Of a stretch of DNA of 64,000 nt, positions 12,051-24,829 are shown piece after piece (within the stretch, counting starts at the first letter, position 1; each line of letters starts with the position of its first letter). A model generated the notes under the pieces. The model did no database searches and had not been told where the DNA came from. It saw only the letters and a program-made list of their open reading frames with translations. This DNA comes from Lytechinus variegatus (taxonomy: Eukaryota > Echinodermata > Echinoidea > Temnopleuroida > Toxopneustidae), in assembly GCF_018143015.1 (NCBI RefSeq), contig NC_054747.1, positions 36,034,733-36,098,732 on the forward strand. The letters run 5' to 3'. The position numbers and the translations under genes are program-made.

Positions 12051-14177
12051 CTTGTCAAAAGTCCATGCACCGTTCTTCATCGTTCTTCCCGCATCCGGGT
12101 TTTCGCTTCGGCTTTCCCGCCCAACGTTCCCTTCTCTTCAAAGGAACGGTCGCCATCAAAGGCCCTTTGATGCCACCGTTCTTTTGTTCGTCTTTCCTGC
12201 AAGTCTTAATTTCTGTCGAAAGGCCGAAGAATTTATTCTAAATAGCTCCCTCTACGACCAAAACAAATGTGTGCCTTCATCATGTTCATATTGACTGTTG
12301 GATCGAGATTTCGCGTCACTGTTCTGAACTGTGGTTCGCATCTATAATGGAAGTTCTGGTGCATTCATAAAGCCACGGTAGCTTAATAAAAAATCACGCA
12401 CATGTCATTAATCGTTACTGATCTTACGAATTTGCTGCAATAAACATGAAAACCTCTTTTTTGCAATTGGAAGAGAGTCAATTCATGATGTTTTAGGTGG
12501 GAAAATAAGATTCCACATATTTTCGTTTCGTAGGCCCAAGCCATTCACATCGACTTAGAATATTAATTATTACTCGCATCTCAAACAAGTGTCGAGAGCC
12601 CCCCCCCCCTCCAAAAAAAAACAGAAGGAAATAGAATGATAAAATAAATATGACCGGAACAGCTTGAAACTATTAGGCATAGATAGATCAAAGATTTATT
12701 AGAAACTGTTTTAAATAGTTTCTAAAAATTTTTGACGGGCAACAATTTCCCCAGGATAACATATTGTCTCTTAATTTTCTTTATCTCCATGTTGTAAAGA
12801 AGCGGGACCAAAAGAGATTGTGAAAAGAGGAAAAAGAAAACTAAGAAGTCAAAGGGAGAGGAAAGGAAGGGGAAATAGAGAGAAATAAGAAAATAATATT
12901 GGGATGGAAAAAGAGGAAGGGTGAGACTCGGAAAAAAATGGAGGAAATACAGTTGAAAGAGTGGGAAAAAACTCGGAAATTTGAGAGGGGTTCTCCAGAT
13001 AAGCGATTCCATGTCCCTCGACATCAATGTCCGATTGTGTTAAAAACGACTGTCATCGATTAATATTAATCTTTTTTTTTCGTTGTTTGACCAAATGCGT
13101 GCGCATCCCGATTGCTGCTTCTGCATCGAAATCAATATTCATGAGAAAGCAGAGTTGTGTTCTCGCAGAATTCGTGATCAGTGGGGGGGGGGGGGGTTAA
13201 AAACATTTTCCCCAAAATTCATGACTTGCGTCTTCGGAATGAGAGTACGCATGCGCGTGGACTGGATATTTACGAAATTGTGGTCGTCTATTTGAATATT
13301 GTATGCCATGAATGAATCAGCATCCTCAAATTTCCGTTACCTTTCTACCCCCCCCCCCCATTATGAGAGGCACAATTAAAATTTGTAATGCAAAATGCAG
13401 CCAAAACAGAAGAGTGCCGCCCCCCCCCCCCCCCTTGAAAGCGAACCTAATTTTCCCCCCTGTCATGGATCCGCCACCGACCTTTAGACATTATGTTGTA
13501 TAGACCCAATTCTTGGTTGGATTTACATTTACATAGGGCCCGCCCCCCTTCCTATTGGCGGAGCAAAAAAAAAGGGGAAAGCAAGAAAAAGAGAGGAGAA
13601 AAAGAAGGGGAAACATAAGAGGAGGAAGGCGAGTGAATAAGATGAGGCGAAGACTTAGAAAATAACTTTAATAATCATTACGCTACTGGGACAACCAATT
13701 CAAAGAAATAAACAAATATCAACCTTGGGCGGCCGATCGGGGAAAATATGGGTGAAAAATGAAATCATCCTCCCCTATTGGCGGAGGCTGGATCCACCCC
13801 TGATTTAGATTTACATTTTATTCACACTATCGATCCCCTCTCGGGGCATGAGTGTACAACATAAAAACATATAACAGACTAAAGTATAACTTCATTTAAT
13901 TGGTTTAACGTATTAAACGTAATGTTCGGAATTAAAGATAAATACCAATTGTGGTAACGATCAGAAAATTAGTTCGATCAGAATGCAATGAATTTTACCA
14001 ACGAAGTGTTTGTTTGTATAAATGAAAAATATTTGCCAAATAGCCCTGTGAAAGAAAATGGTAAAAGTGCTGAGAAATGAGCGATATAAGCACAGAATTC
14101 CATCAAATGTCAGGTATTTTTGAGGCAATATTATAACACACTGTACCACGTATGCTTTAAAAAAAAAAAAAAAAAAA
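12051..14177. other. Repeat-like DNA without a gene
   Basis: G and C homopolymer runs at 12600, 13183, 13350 and 13420, a purine-rich tract (12830-12980), and a small unit 13535-13805 bounded by GGGCCCGCCCCCC and GGCTGGATCCACCCC with TTGGCGGAG motifs, related to the ends of the GC-box arrays. Confidence 0.45.
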
Positions 14178-14323
14178 CAAGTACACACCTAGTTACAAAT
14201 AATGCGTGAAGCATTTCCATTTATTTGAATGCAGGATAAAAGAGCACAGGTGTCGTAGCCGGGGATCGAACCCCGGACTTTCCATGTATAGCCAGGCGCC
14301 TTAGACCACTCGGCCACGGCACC
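14178..14323 (-). repeat. tRNA-derived SINE, copy 1
   Basis: On the minus strand a 75-nt tRNA-like head (14323-14249) has A box TGGCCGAGTGGTCTAAGGC and B box GGTTCGATCCC with a perfect CCGGGGTTCGATCCCCGG T-arm. A short body ending in GTAACTAGGTGTGTACTTG follows. It is shorter than copies 2 and 3. Confidence 0.72.
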
Positions 14324-14389
14324 CTCACATGTTTTAGCAATCATCAGAATTATCGATATTGAGCGGCGATTTCATTATTCTACAAAGAT

Positions 14390-15090
14390 AAGTGCAGGCG
14401 CGGATCCAGGAGGGGGCCGAGCCGGCCCCCCTATTTTTTGACAACCTGCAGAAAAAAGTGTTTCTTGATAGAAACTACGAAAAGCAGGAAGAAAAGTAAG
14501 AAAGAGCTATTATACCCATGATGTGTAATTTACAGCCTCGTAACGGCCGGCCCGACCCCGAAAGGAAACAAGAAAAAGATGAGGGGAAGAATTGGAAAAC
14601 AGACTTTATATAAAAAAAATTCGCTCGCGCATCGCGCTCGCATTAACTGTGTAATGAATCCCATTCAAGAGGATTAAATGGCACTTTATATATCCAGTTC
14701 TGAAATCAATTTGCACACAATATTTCAGCTCACGCATCAAGCTTTCATTTTTTTGTTTGATTTACACAAATTCGTCCCTGTTTTCACGAAGTGACGGATG
14801 TGCGCGCAACTTTAAAAAAGCTAGTTTTGAGTAAATCGCTTGCAAAGGTTTAGACCTCGGTCTCAACCTCTTTAATGTATGCAGGGTGAATAAATATAAT
14901 GTTTTCGTAAAGGGCATATTCTAGACAATCTTCAGTTCCAATCATTTTCATTTTTCTTTTTTTTTTAAGAAGATATAGAGATATAAATAGAACCATATTT
15001 TCGTGAAAAAAAAAACATTACGGGATGCGCTTAGATTTATTTTCACGAAGTGACGGATAGTGCTCCGCACGCATAACCGTCACTTCGTAA
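14390..15090 (-). repeat. GC-box repeat, partial
   Basis: Begins GCGCGGATCCAGGAGGGGG and contains one clear CGCGCTCGC box near 14630 plus repeated TTCACGAAGTGACGGAT motifs near 14785 and 15048. Noncoding; similar in style to the larger arrays. Confidence 0.5.
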
Positions 15091-15636
15091 AAAAGTTCGT
15101 TAAAGTACGTGTATGCAGTAACTACCATCCCGACTTCTGTTGTGCTATTTAAAAGATTTCTTTCACCATCATCGAGGAGCGATTAGCGTGTAAAATCGCA
15201 TAAATTATCTCACAGAACGGATATAATGTTCATGATTACCAACATCACCATAATCATTACTATTATCTTTCATATTTTTTAATGATATAAACTATAAATT
15301 GATACTGGAGAACGATTGGAAATAGATAATGAATGAATGATGATAACAGTGATGATGATGGTGATAATTAGAACTTTGAAGTGATATTAATGGACATGAT
15401 AATACGAATAACATGAATAATAATATCAGTGATAATGTAAACATTAACAAGCGAAGATGATTGGTATATTTGAGGCAATGAACCATGTATAACTTGAGAC
15501 GCGTTTTTCCTTTATCATGTTTGTTATAAAAGGGTTTTCATATCATGATCCTGAAAGACATAGATTATATTTAGATTAAAAAGAAAGAGAATGGATAGCA
15601 ATCTAATTATGGGAAAGATTTTGCGGGATGTCAAGT

Positions 15637-16196
15637 CCCGGGGGGGGGGGCACTTACATTGACGAGTGGATACCATGCGCGACCAAAAAAACACGTAAAA
15701 AGGATGTCTTTTTCACGATAGGGCACGTTACGTACGTAACGTGATAAGGGTGTCAAAAACACAAAAAAATAATGAAAAAAGGGTATCTATTTTGCTAGGA
15801 AAATTACGTGTTTAGGGTCGAATTTGCGGGGATGATAAAACAAAGATAGAATGTTTTATAAAGGATGTCTTTTTGCCCCAACACTTCGTGTTTAGGGTCC
15901 GATTTGCGCGAGGTGTAGAAGGTGGGGTCGTACTAAACCAAATAAGGTAAAGCCGACGACCGAAGGACCCGTAACAATAAAACATTCCTTTACTTGTTAT
16001 TTAGGGGTTCATTTCAGGGAACATTTGCCAAGAGTATCGTTTTGTTTCCAATACTTGTTAAGGGTAGGGTTTCACACGCCAGTACTTGTTAAGGGGTACA
16101 TTTTCAGAATATGGAAATTACGTGTTTAGGGTGCTTTTCGAGACCCCATGGTCGCGCATGGTATCCACTCGTGAATGGAAGTGCCCCCCCCCCGGG
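15637..16196 (+). mobile_element. G-run-ended nonautonomous DNA transposon, copy 1
   Basis: Starts CCCGGGGG...GCACTTACATT and ends in its inverted match ...GTGCCCCCCCCCCGGG. Inside each end the inverted sequence GAGTGGATACCATGCGCGACCA is repeated. An 8-bp direct repeat TGTCAAGT flanks it at 15629-15636 and 16197-16204. No transposase frame is seen. The 8-bp target duplication fits hAT or P-type elements; the superfamily is not assigned. Confidence 0.82.
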
Positions 16197-16204
16197 TGTC
16201 AAGT

Positions 16205-16949
16205 CCGATGCAGTATAAAAATTGATTGCATATCGCGGTCGATGCGATTCTTATATCAACGATATCATCCCCAAGAGTCTATCAAGTTATGAGTTTATGT
16301 GCATTTTTAGCAAAATTGACATTTGTAATACGAGATTATTCTAATTTTAGAGTGCTGTAACATCCGAATTGCATGGCATTCCTGCTACGTACGTTTTGAA
16401 TTCATCGGACATTTCGATTTCTGGATGCATGTTATATCAGTTAAAGCGGTGTACGTCTGAATCACATTGATTGTCATTTGTATTAACTTTATGATAACGT
16501 TGATATACAAAAACAGAATTCATCAGGTTCTTTATCATTACACCAATGGTATGAACTTATGCACATATAGGCCTACGTCTTTTGCTTGATAGAACACTGA
16601 CACCCCCCCCCCCCTCCATTAGAGCGAGAACAATATTGTGCTCTTTCATTAATATTGATTTCGATAAGGAGATCGGGAAGCGCACGCCATTAATAGGAAT
16701 TTACATTATTTGTATACCACTTACAAGTGAAGCACAAAACATGTATCTAAACGCTACGGAACAAATAGAAAGAGAGAATGAATTTCACCAAAAATTAAAG
16801 TAGTTGCACAGTTCACAGTAGGCTGTAAACGATAGGGGGCTTCACATGCGGCGGGAAAGGCTATTTACCCCCCCACAAAAAAAAAAAAAAAAAATTGAAT
16901 TTCTCTCTTGAATCTGCTTGTTTAGTACTTTCTGTTAGATTGTTCCTGA
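16205..16949. other. No gene recognised
   Basis: AT-rich DNA with C runs near 16605 and 16869 and an A run near 16877. A short frame at 16582-16803 has no recognisable features. Confidence 0.4.
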
Positions 16950-18260
16950 GTTGGATCTAGTGGGGGGGGGCAAGGGGCCCGCCCCTCCCTCCTCCTCTAT
17001 TGGCGGAGCAAAAAAAACGGTGAAGAAAGAAAATAAAGGAAAAGAGAGGAGAAAAAACATAGGAGGACAACGATTGAATAAATAAGATGAGGAAAAACAA
17101 TTAAAAAGAATTCTTTCATGTCATTAAATAAGATTTTCGCTCATGCTTCGCGCTCGCATTGCCTTTTAGGTGATTACACATATGGAACTGAAAATATCAA
17201 ATTTTTAAGTCAATATACATAACATATTTTAACTCGGAAATCGAACTTTCATTTTTTAAAAGTGTTCTGAAAAAAAAAAATATTGTCTGAATATTAACAT
17301 TTTCTGCTCCGCTGCGCGCTCACAAAATTTGATTTGTCAGGTACCTATTATTTTCCTGTATTCTATTTTAGTTATCAAAATATCCCTATTCATGTCAGAT
17401 TGTGAAAACATATTAGCTAGCGCTCCACGCTCGCATTTTGATTGGTGAGTTATGAAATTTCAATATTAATTATATTACAAACTAATTTAAAATCTCCATT
17501 TTATGACATTTTATCAACAATTTTCGGCTGGCGATTTGCGCGCACATTGATTTTTGAAAATATATCAACTCATGCATCTTATTCATGATTTTAGAAGTGC
17601 TATAATATTGACAGATTTCGCGCTCTGATTAGGCTTATTAGATTATTAAATTAATTTAATGATTTAATTGTCCCTTTTTCAGAATGGAATATCAAAAAGT
17701 TTCATCTCGCGATTTGATAAGAGAAATAGGAAGACAGTCATAATTTTCATATGATGGAATATTGTTCTTAGAATTTCCGGCCCTATGTCAATCAATCAAA
17801 GTAATATTAATATATGAATCATATATGTTCCTTTTTAAATGTGATCCATATCCACTCACAATTCTCCTACAAATCTCAAATTTTCCGCTTGCGCTTCGCG
17901 CTCGCATCGATTACTTAGTTATGTATGTACCTTTTTCATGATTACAAAAATTGCTTAGAACTTCCATTCTTCAGGTAGAAAAGTAAATATTTTCAGCTCA
18001 CGCTTCGCGCTCGCATTATCTAATTGTTGAAATATGTAACGTTTTAATTTACGGATAATTACGAGCAGCCGTTAACAGATTCCTTTTTTTTATCAGAACG
18101 ATCAATGCGTACTAAATTCATTCATCTCGTTTAGGATCAGAAGCATTGCCAGAATGCTATTTTAGGACAAAATACATGAAATAAAAAAAATTAAAAAAGC
18201 GGGCGCTTCGCGCTCGCACTATTTAGATTAGGCTTGTGAGATTATTTTACATTTATTTTT
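16950..18260 (-). repeat. GC-box repeat array, reverse orientation
   Basis: Opens with a G run and GGGGCCCGCCCCTCC...TATTGGCGGAGC, then boxes reading GCTTCGCGCTCGC at about 17140, 17413, 17885, 17993 and 18197 with weaker ones between. Spacing is roughly 100-180 bp. Noncoding. Confidence 0.65.
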
Positions 18261-19062
18261 ACATTTGATTTAAAGAATAAAGCTTAAAAGTGACAATATT
18301 TGGTTTACATATTATAAAGCGCCTTCTTATATTCCAATTTTACCTTAAACGTAAGTATTTTATTTTCAAACGAAGTCTATGAAAAAGGTGCAGTTAGGCT
18401 TTCATTTTGATGCCAAATAGTCTCATAATTGGGATTAGTTGCAAACACGGTTTTCGAATAGAAGGCACATCGGGGAACATCAAAGTAACAAGACAGTCAC
18501 CAGCGCTGACAAAGTGATAATCTCCCCTTGACATACCCCTATATACCAATCAAGAGGTCATCTTTCTATTGAAATCCGCCACCACTCAGACCACCTCTAT
18601 ATGTTCAAGAATATAGGGTAATCTCCGCAATCAAGAATGGGGTAATTTAAATCTACCTTGACAATGGGGTAAGCCGTTAAATACAGCTTGCAATGCACTG
18701 GCCCATGTCATTTTCAACGTCCGGCTTTCGGGGAATTACAATTATCAAATGGGTAGTTCTCTTGTTCTCGTTTTGTCCCCATACTAGAACCTTGATTTTG
18801 TTTCTTTTCGTAATGTGCATTTTGATATGGTTTCCAATATATTTCTCAACATTTCGACATTTAATGTAGTTTAATGCTTGCCTTTATAAAGAGCAATATT
18901 ACATAAAACCTGCTTGGCGAAGCAGATTATAACATAACGTTCGAATGATATTTTATCAACACATTTTTAATTAAGCATGTAAATTCCCTCTTTATAGGCA
19001 TGATAGGTCTACTCTTAATGTAAACATTCGAGTTATATTTCTTGCCTACCATCTCTCTGTGC
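18261..19062. other. No gene recognised
   Basis: Two short repeats of the type GGGGTAA..ATCTCC between 18500 and 18680; otherwise featureless. Confidence 0.35.
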
Positions 19063-19070
19063 ATTTTAAT

Positions 19071-19631
19071 CCGGGGGGGGGGGGGCACTTACATTGATGA
19101 GTGGATACCATGCGCGACCAAAAAACACGTAAAAAGGATGTCTTTTTCACGATAGGGCACTTTACGTACGTAACGTGATAAGGGTGTCAAAAACACAAAA
19201 ATAATGAAAAAGGGTATCTATTTCGCAAGGAAAATTACGTGTTTAGGGTCGAATTTGCGGGGATGATAAAACAAAGATAGAATGTTTTATAAAGGATGTC
19301 TTTTTTGCCCCAACACTTCGTGTTTAGGGTCGATTTGCGCGAGGTGTAGATCGAAGGTGGGGTCGTTCTAAACCGAATAGGTCAAGCCGACGACCGAAGG
19401 ACCCGTTACAATAAAACATTCCTTTACTTGTTTAGGGGTTCATTTCAGGGAACATTTGCAAGAGTATCGTTTGTTTCCAATACTTGTAAAGGGTAGGGTT
19501 TCAAACGCCAATACTTGTTAAGGGGTGCGTTTTCAGAAAATGGAAATTACGTGTTTAGGGTGCTTTTCGAGACCCCATGGTCGCGCATGGTATCCACTCG
19601 TAAAGGTAAAGTGGAAGATCCCCCCCCCGGG
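19071..19631 (+). mobile_element. G-run-ended nonautonomous DNA transposon, copy 2
   Basis: 561 bp, closely similar to 15637-16196 along its whole length, with the same inverted ends. It is flanked by the 8-bp direct repeat ATTTTAAT at 19063-19070 and 19632-19639. A different target sequence in each copy confirms that the 8-bp repeats are true insertion duplications. Confidence 0.82.
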
Positions 19632-19789
19632 ATTTTAATAACCAAATATATTTTGAAAAGGGGTGTTTACCAGGCTAAAGTGAAGGTCCTCTTTGGGTAT
19701 GAACGACATATTCTCATTAAAATACATTGTGAGTTTCAAAGGGGCACACTTGTGTAAAATGGCATATTTACATTAACAAAATTGATAAT

Positions 19790-19938
19790 GGCTCTCAAAG
19801 GGGGGCCGGCACACGGGCCGGATCCCCCCTGGATTCACTACATAACTGTACCCTCCATGTGCAGAATATAGACCCCCGTACAGACCACTACTTCTTTTAG
19901 TAGAGGTCACAAAATAGACCACAATACTTTTGAGAGCC
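19790..19938. mobile_element. Short element with GGCTCTCAAAG ends
   Basis: GGCTCTCAAAG at 19790-19800 and an inverted CTTTTGAGAGCC ending at 19938 enclose 149 bp with a GC-rich left half. No coding frame. It could be a small MITE; the termini are short, so confidence is limited. Confidence 0.4.
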
Positions 19939-21260
19939 CAACTATTGTTTAAAATAAATACGGCGCTTATTGGATTGTATTGTGTTACTCCGGCAGGATC
20001 CGCACCAGCATGCACTCCATCCTTGTTGATCTAGTATGCTAAATACCTCGATCACATTTGTTCTAAGGCAAGTCGAAAACAGTCATTTTAACAGTTTTTG
20101 TACCAGCTAAATATAGGAAATTTGAATAAAATGAATAAAACGGCTGTTTTCGACTCGCTGTATGGCCGCCGTAAAGCAAATATGACCGAGGTAATACCAT
20201 TTCCTGTACGTTAATTTATTTTTGGTGCGCATTTGAATATGCAAGCTGTACAGAATGCAGCTATACAATTAAGAGGTGAGGTACAAAGTTGGAAGGGAAA
20301 CTAGGCCAAAGAGCCTTTCGTGTTACGTCGGTAAATTATGTTTACCTTAGACACTGGGAATCTAATTTGCAATAATTTGACAGACACACATTGCAGATTA
20401 ATTCAGATATTTGATAGGAAGAAGAAATCAACGGCAATATACACGTATTGTTCAAGTCAAACGTGAAGGTTAAAAGAAAATAGGTATAGAAAAGTTTTAG
20501 AAAAATTCAAAGGAAGAAATGAAGTTGGATAAAAAAAGGAACCATCAGAATTAAGTTGACAAAATTGAATATTGTATGTAGAACAGGAAAAATTGAAAGA
20601 AATAATTAAGTCCCCTCCCCGAGCGGACTGGTTTGAAGGGGTGGGTCACCATGCATAAAATTATGGTACTTGAGGAGGCCTCAGCCCCAGATCCCCTTCG
20701 GTTCTGTGGCTCCTGGATGGTAATCAAGAACACTAGGTCACAGAGCACTCTAGATCACAGGGGAAATTTATATAAGAGAATAAAGACGGATCACAGGTAA
20801 AAAGATATAGTATAGATTTTCCTGTCCAGTGTCATGTCGGAGTCACTTCAATGTGTTAAGTTTCATTTTAATTCACGCGATATTTTCATCGGTCATTCAA
20901 AGTTTAGAATGGGATTAATAGAAGACGCTTAATTCCTTTATAAACACTCAACTCTATTCATGGTCAAGACTACCTCAACTTTGATAATTTCAATATTTAT
21001 TTTTAAGTGCTTTTGATTTCGTTCGAAGGTAAAGATTTTTGTAATGGTCTTAAAAAGTAACGAAAGTACTTTTTGTTCTGAATTTCGGGTAATGAAATTC
21101 AAGAATTGTGCATTTAAGCTACAATTACCGATATGACAGCTTGAGCATCCAATTTATTTTTTAAAGTTCAAATTAATGATATTTTATTCGTTTGTTTTGC
21201 ACGGCATCTGTATTATGTGCGAATATATAAGTTTCTAGAATTCCAATGTTTAAACAAATG
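19939..21260. other. No gene recognised
   Basis: AT-rich DNA with one GC-richer patch at 20605-20745. No conserved motif. Confidence 0.35.
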
Positions 21261-21495
21261 CAGTGGCGTACCTCGGATTTTCCACAATGGGGGGGGGGGG
21301 GGTGGCGGCAAAATCGCCTTAAAAGAGTCCTCAACAGCTATAAAGGACATTTCACAGCTAAAACAAATTGACAAGCAAAAAAAAAGGTCTTCAACTTCTC
21401 GTCGGGGGGGGGGGGGTGGCAGGGATAGGTCCGTTGCATGGGTTGTGACTCGTCAGGGGGAGGGGGGGGGGGTCTGCCCCCTGTAGGTACGCTAT
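21261..21495. mobile_element. Small element with GTGGCGTACCT-type ends
   Basis: AGTGGCGTACCT at the left and AGGTACGCTATAG at the right are imperfect inverted repeats around 235 bp with several G runs. The ends resemble those of the larger repeat at 42381-43508 and the fragment ending at 34760. Confidence 0.5.
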
Positions 21496-22354
21496 AGTGA
21501 ACATATATATAAGAGGGCTAAATAAACATAGGCCTATGTTAAGCTCAAATTTGAATTTCAACGCTGCCCTTAGTTTTCAACCTTTTTTCCAGAAAAAAAC
21601 GGTTGCATTTTATGTATTTATTGTTATTTTTTGTCACGGTAGCGTTTCAATGTATATCTTTAAATGCCATCATTTTTGGACCAAGGTATGATTTATATTG
21701 TATCTTTTGCGTGGGTTTTTGCATTTCGTTTACAAAGATGTTAAGGAAAATTCCATATTTTTCCTCTTCACCCGACAATGCTGACTGTGTGGGCTCAGTG
21801 TGATGAAAAAAAAATCTTACCCTCGCCTGAACACTTACTTTCAGAAATTCAATATGTTAACGGTATGTTCTTCAAAATAAAACAACATGCTCGTGCTATT
21901 AAGGGCTAAAGCTTAATTGTTCTATTAAAGAAATGAAATCTAAATCTAATTGAAATTTGTCATATACTGAAACCCGAAACGAAAAATTCTCCCCAAAAAT
22001 GTGAAAGCGTAACTTTTGAAAATATATACCCACTGGACTACGCACACCGATACAAGGACAAACAATATTCAGATCAGTGACTAGAGATCGGGCGTTTAAT
22101 AGTTTGCCTAAAATACCGATATCGTGGACATAGAGGGCGCTCATGCAGAAACATCTTATCGGAGAGACAACCGGGTGGTGTCAAAAGAAAAGATCAAAGC
22201 GCACGCTTCCGTTTTCGCTGCAAAAGGGAACGGTGGCGTCTTGAATGGCAAGAGCACTGACCCGTAGGAAAGAAAATGGACAATGGAACGTTGAGCGGGA
22301 TCGCCGTGGAATATAAAGGTAAAGACGCACGCACACCTTTGACAAGCCGCCTAA
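21496..22354. other. No gene recognised
   Basis: Short frames only, none with a recognisable domain. The right part (22145-22340) is purine-rich and precedes the DR1 repeat. Confidence 0.35.
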
Positions 22355-22806
22355 CTTGAAAGTTTATTGATCTAGTTCATTAAACTTGGACATTAAAGTA
22401 ATCAAGTATCACTGAACATCCTGTGCGCGTTTCAGGTCACATGACCAAGGTCAAAGGTCAATGAACTTTGGCCGAATTGGGTTATCTGTTGAATTACCAT
22501 CATAACTTTGAAAGTTTATGGATCTGATTCATGAAACTTGTACATAAGAGTAATCAAGTATCACTGAACATCCTGTGCGAGTTTCAGGTCACATGATCAA
22601 GGTCAAAGGTCATGTAAGGTCAATCAACTTTGGCCATGTTGGTTTTTTTTTGTTGAATAACCATCATATCTCTGTAAGTTTATTGGTCTAGTTCATAAAA
22701 AGTGGACATAAGAGTAACCATGTATCACTAAACATCTTGTGCGAGTTAGAGTAGTTTTCAAAGTCAGCACTGCTGCTATATTGAACTGCGTGATGCAGGT
22801 GAGACG
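22355..22806 (+). mobile_element. DR1-bearing tandem repeat element, right part
   Basis: Units like those at 11500-12050, with exact AGGTCAAAGGTCA at 22448-22460 and 22600-22612 (period 152 bp). It ends ATGCAGGTGAGAC, the inverted match of the GTCTCACCTGCAT start of the copy at 11366, so the full element probably has 13-bp inverted ends. The left end is missing here. Confidence 0.65.
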
Positions 22807-23451
22807 GCCAGAGGCATTCCACTTGTTAATTAAAGGGCCGTTTCGGAGACTACCATTTTCAAGGGCAATATTTGGTTAAAGAGACCCCTTTTTTATTTTG
22901 GTGTGGCACATAGGGATTATGTTATAATTCGAGTACCCCTCCCCCCCCCGTTCGCCACCTTTGGTGAATAGCTTCTAGTGTCTCTTATTTAAATCATATA
23001 GTCTTCTCCTATTTATAAAAAGAGGTATCCCAGACAACGAGATTTAAAGGTTTCATCTGATATTGTCTGATTACGATACAGCCCAATCATCATTATTATG
23101 ATGCTTTGAAAAATCGAAAATTTATGAATTCCTGGGAATCGGACCAGACATAAGCATATTTTTATACATATATTTACTCTTCATATACATTCGCAGCTGT
23201 AAAAGAATTCAATCAGAAATAGTAAATGTACTCAATATGAACGCTCTGTTTGGATTTAAAACGCCCCCACTCGGCACGATAACAATATATTCTGGAAAAC
23301 CGTCAGTGAGGTAATGATCACTCTGGTTATCAAAAACATCTTTCATGTCTTTACAAAATATATTAGCGTATCACAAGTATGTGTAACACTTATGCATACT
23401 CCACATATATATGGTGATAATGTGATAAAAGGACAGAAATGTAATATGCTA
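22807..23451. other. No gene recognised
   Basis: A C run at 22939-22950 and AT-rich DNA next to the tail of the minus-strand LINE. Confidence 0.35.
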
Positions 23452-24398
23452 GTTATTCATTTATTCATTTATTCATCTATTTATTTATTGGATTTCTTTA
23501 TTTTATACTGCTGGGTAGGCATGTTCAGTTATGCAAAACAGCTTTTCAAAGGCGCCCTGCAGTTAAACAAATGACTCAGCATCACAGCAATTCAATGTAT
23601 GTAACATATAATAAGGTAAAAATACAATACAATATAATATACATAGAGTGAATCAACAATTATCATGGAATCATTACATCTATATCATGACATTTAGTGT
23701 AATTACATGTATAACAGAATTTCATTGATTTACTGTGTTTTCGAAGGCATGGAGGGACGTGCATATTTTTTGTATATCACAAGGGAGCGAATTAAACATA
23801 TTCAGCATATTTTATTTTACGATACGTCCTTGGCAGGGTATAAGTTGCATTACGTTTGCAGATAGGTGGTCCCAGATAGGCTGGGGCTAAATCGTTTTTG
23901 TATTTTGAAAGCAATACGTTCCTTCACCGTTTCTCCTTTAAGTGTAGACAACAATTAACGTTGGGGAGTAAGATAGTCCTTATTTAAAATTATTCGGGCA
24001 TAGGTATTCTGCAATTTGTGTACCTTCTTTTTTTTTTGCACAGCTTCCACAAGATCAACAACAATAGTCAATGAAAGGTACAATCATGGCAAAATATACA
24101 TTCTTAAGAATCCTAGGCGGAAGGGTTTGTTTGATTCTCTTTGCACAACCTATAATACCAGACATTTTAACAATTATACTAGATACATGTTCTCCCCACG
24201 TCATACCAGAGTCAAGTGTTACACCTAAGAATTAAATCATATTTAGATTTTCTATGAGTTCATTTATCATTAAAGCATCAAATTTCATTTCATGTCCCAA
24301 CGCCATGACTTTTGTCTTAAGCGGCAATGTTGAGCCAGTAACAAATAACACTGTGTACCATGTCCACCTTCTACACCATGCGACAAGCCTTGCTCACC
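23452..24398 (-). mobile_element. LINE 3' fragment (Jockey/CR1-like), degenerate
   Basis: Reading the minus strand gives a broken frame with FLGVTLDSGMTWGEHV and, further on, an LPPRIL...YCC region, the pattern found after the reverse transcriptase domain of CR1/Jockey-type LINEs. A tail of short ATTTATTC-type repeats lies at 23455-23500. Stops and frameshifts mark it as dead. It is cut at 24400 by the G-run transposon copy 3. Confidence 0.55.
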
Positions 24399-24399
24399 C

Positions 24400-24686
24400 A
24401 GGGGGGGGGGGGGCACTTACATTGGCGAGTGGATACCATGCGCGACCAAAAAAAAAACACGTAAAATGGATGTCTTTTTCACGATAGGGCACGTTACGTA
24501 CGTAACGTGATAATGGTGTCAAAAACACGAAAATAATGAAAAAGGGTATCTATTTCGCTAGGAGTATTATGTGTTTAGGGTCGAATTTGCTGGGATGATA
24601 AAACAAAATTAAAATGTTTTATAAAGGATGTCCTTTTTGCCCCAACACTTCGTGTTTAGAGTCCGATTTGCGCGAGGTATAGAAGG
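24400..24686 (+). mobile_element. G-run-ended transposon, copy 3, truncated
   Basis: Matches the first 285 bp or so of the copies at 15637 and 19071, including the G run and GAGTGGATACCATGCGCG, then stops at AGAAGG. The right end is missing. It interrupts or abuts the minus-strand LINE at 23452-24398. Confidence 0.75.
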
Positions 24687-24696
24687 ACGTTTCCAA

Positions 24697-24741
24697 GGGG
24701 GATCCACAATTTTACAAGCTTTGCTTTTTAGTGGATCCCCC
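24697..24741. repeat. Inverted repeat, 11-bp arms
   Basis: GGGGGATCCAC (24697-24707) and GTGGATCCCCC (24731-24741) are exact inverted copies with a 23-nt loop. It lies just after the truncated transposon and may be a remnant of another small element. Confidence 0.6.
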
Positions 24742-24829
24742 TCATTTCCATTTATGCGCTGTATTATATTGTTTTTTTTATGAAGTAAGAATGCCCTTCT
24801 GTAAAATTGTACATAAGAGAGTGCCAATA

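Noticed and set aside
14249..14323. Functional tRNA gene on the minus strand
   Set aside because: Two more copies with the same non-tRNA body and a weak anticodon stem show a SINE family rather than a working tRNA gene.
16086..16292. Similar frames at 16086 and 19515 starting MLRGTFSE/MLRGAFSE
   Set aside because: They arise from the right half of the two G-run transposon copies; the similarity is that of the element, and the frames run out of its end into unrelated flanks.
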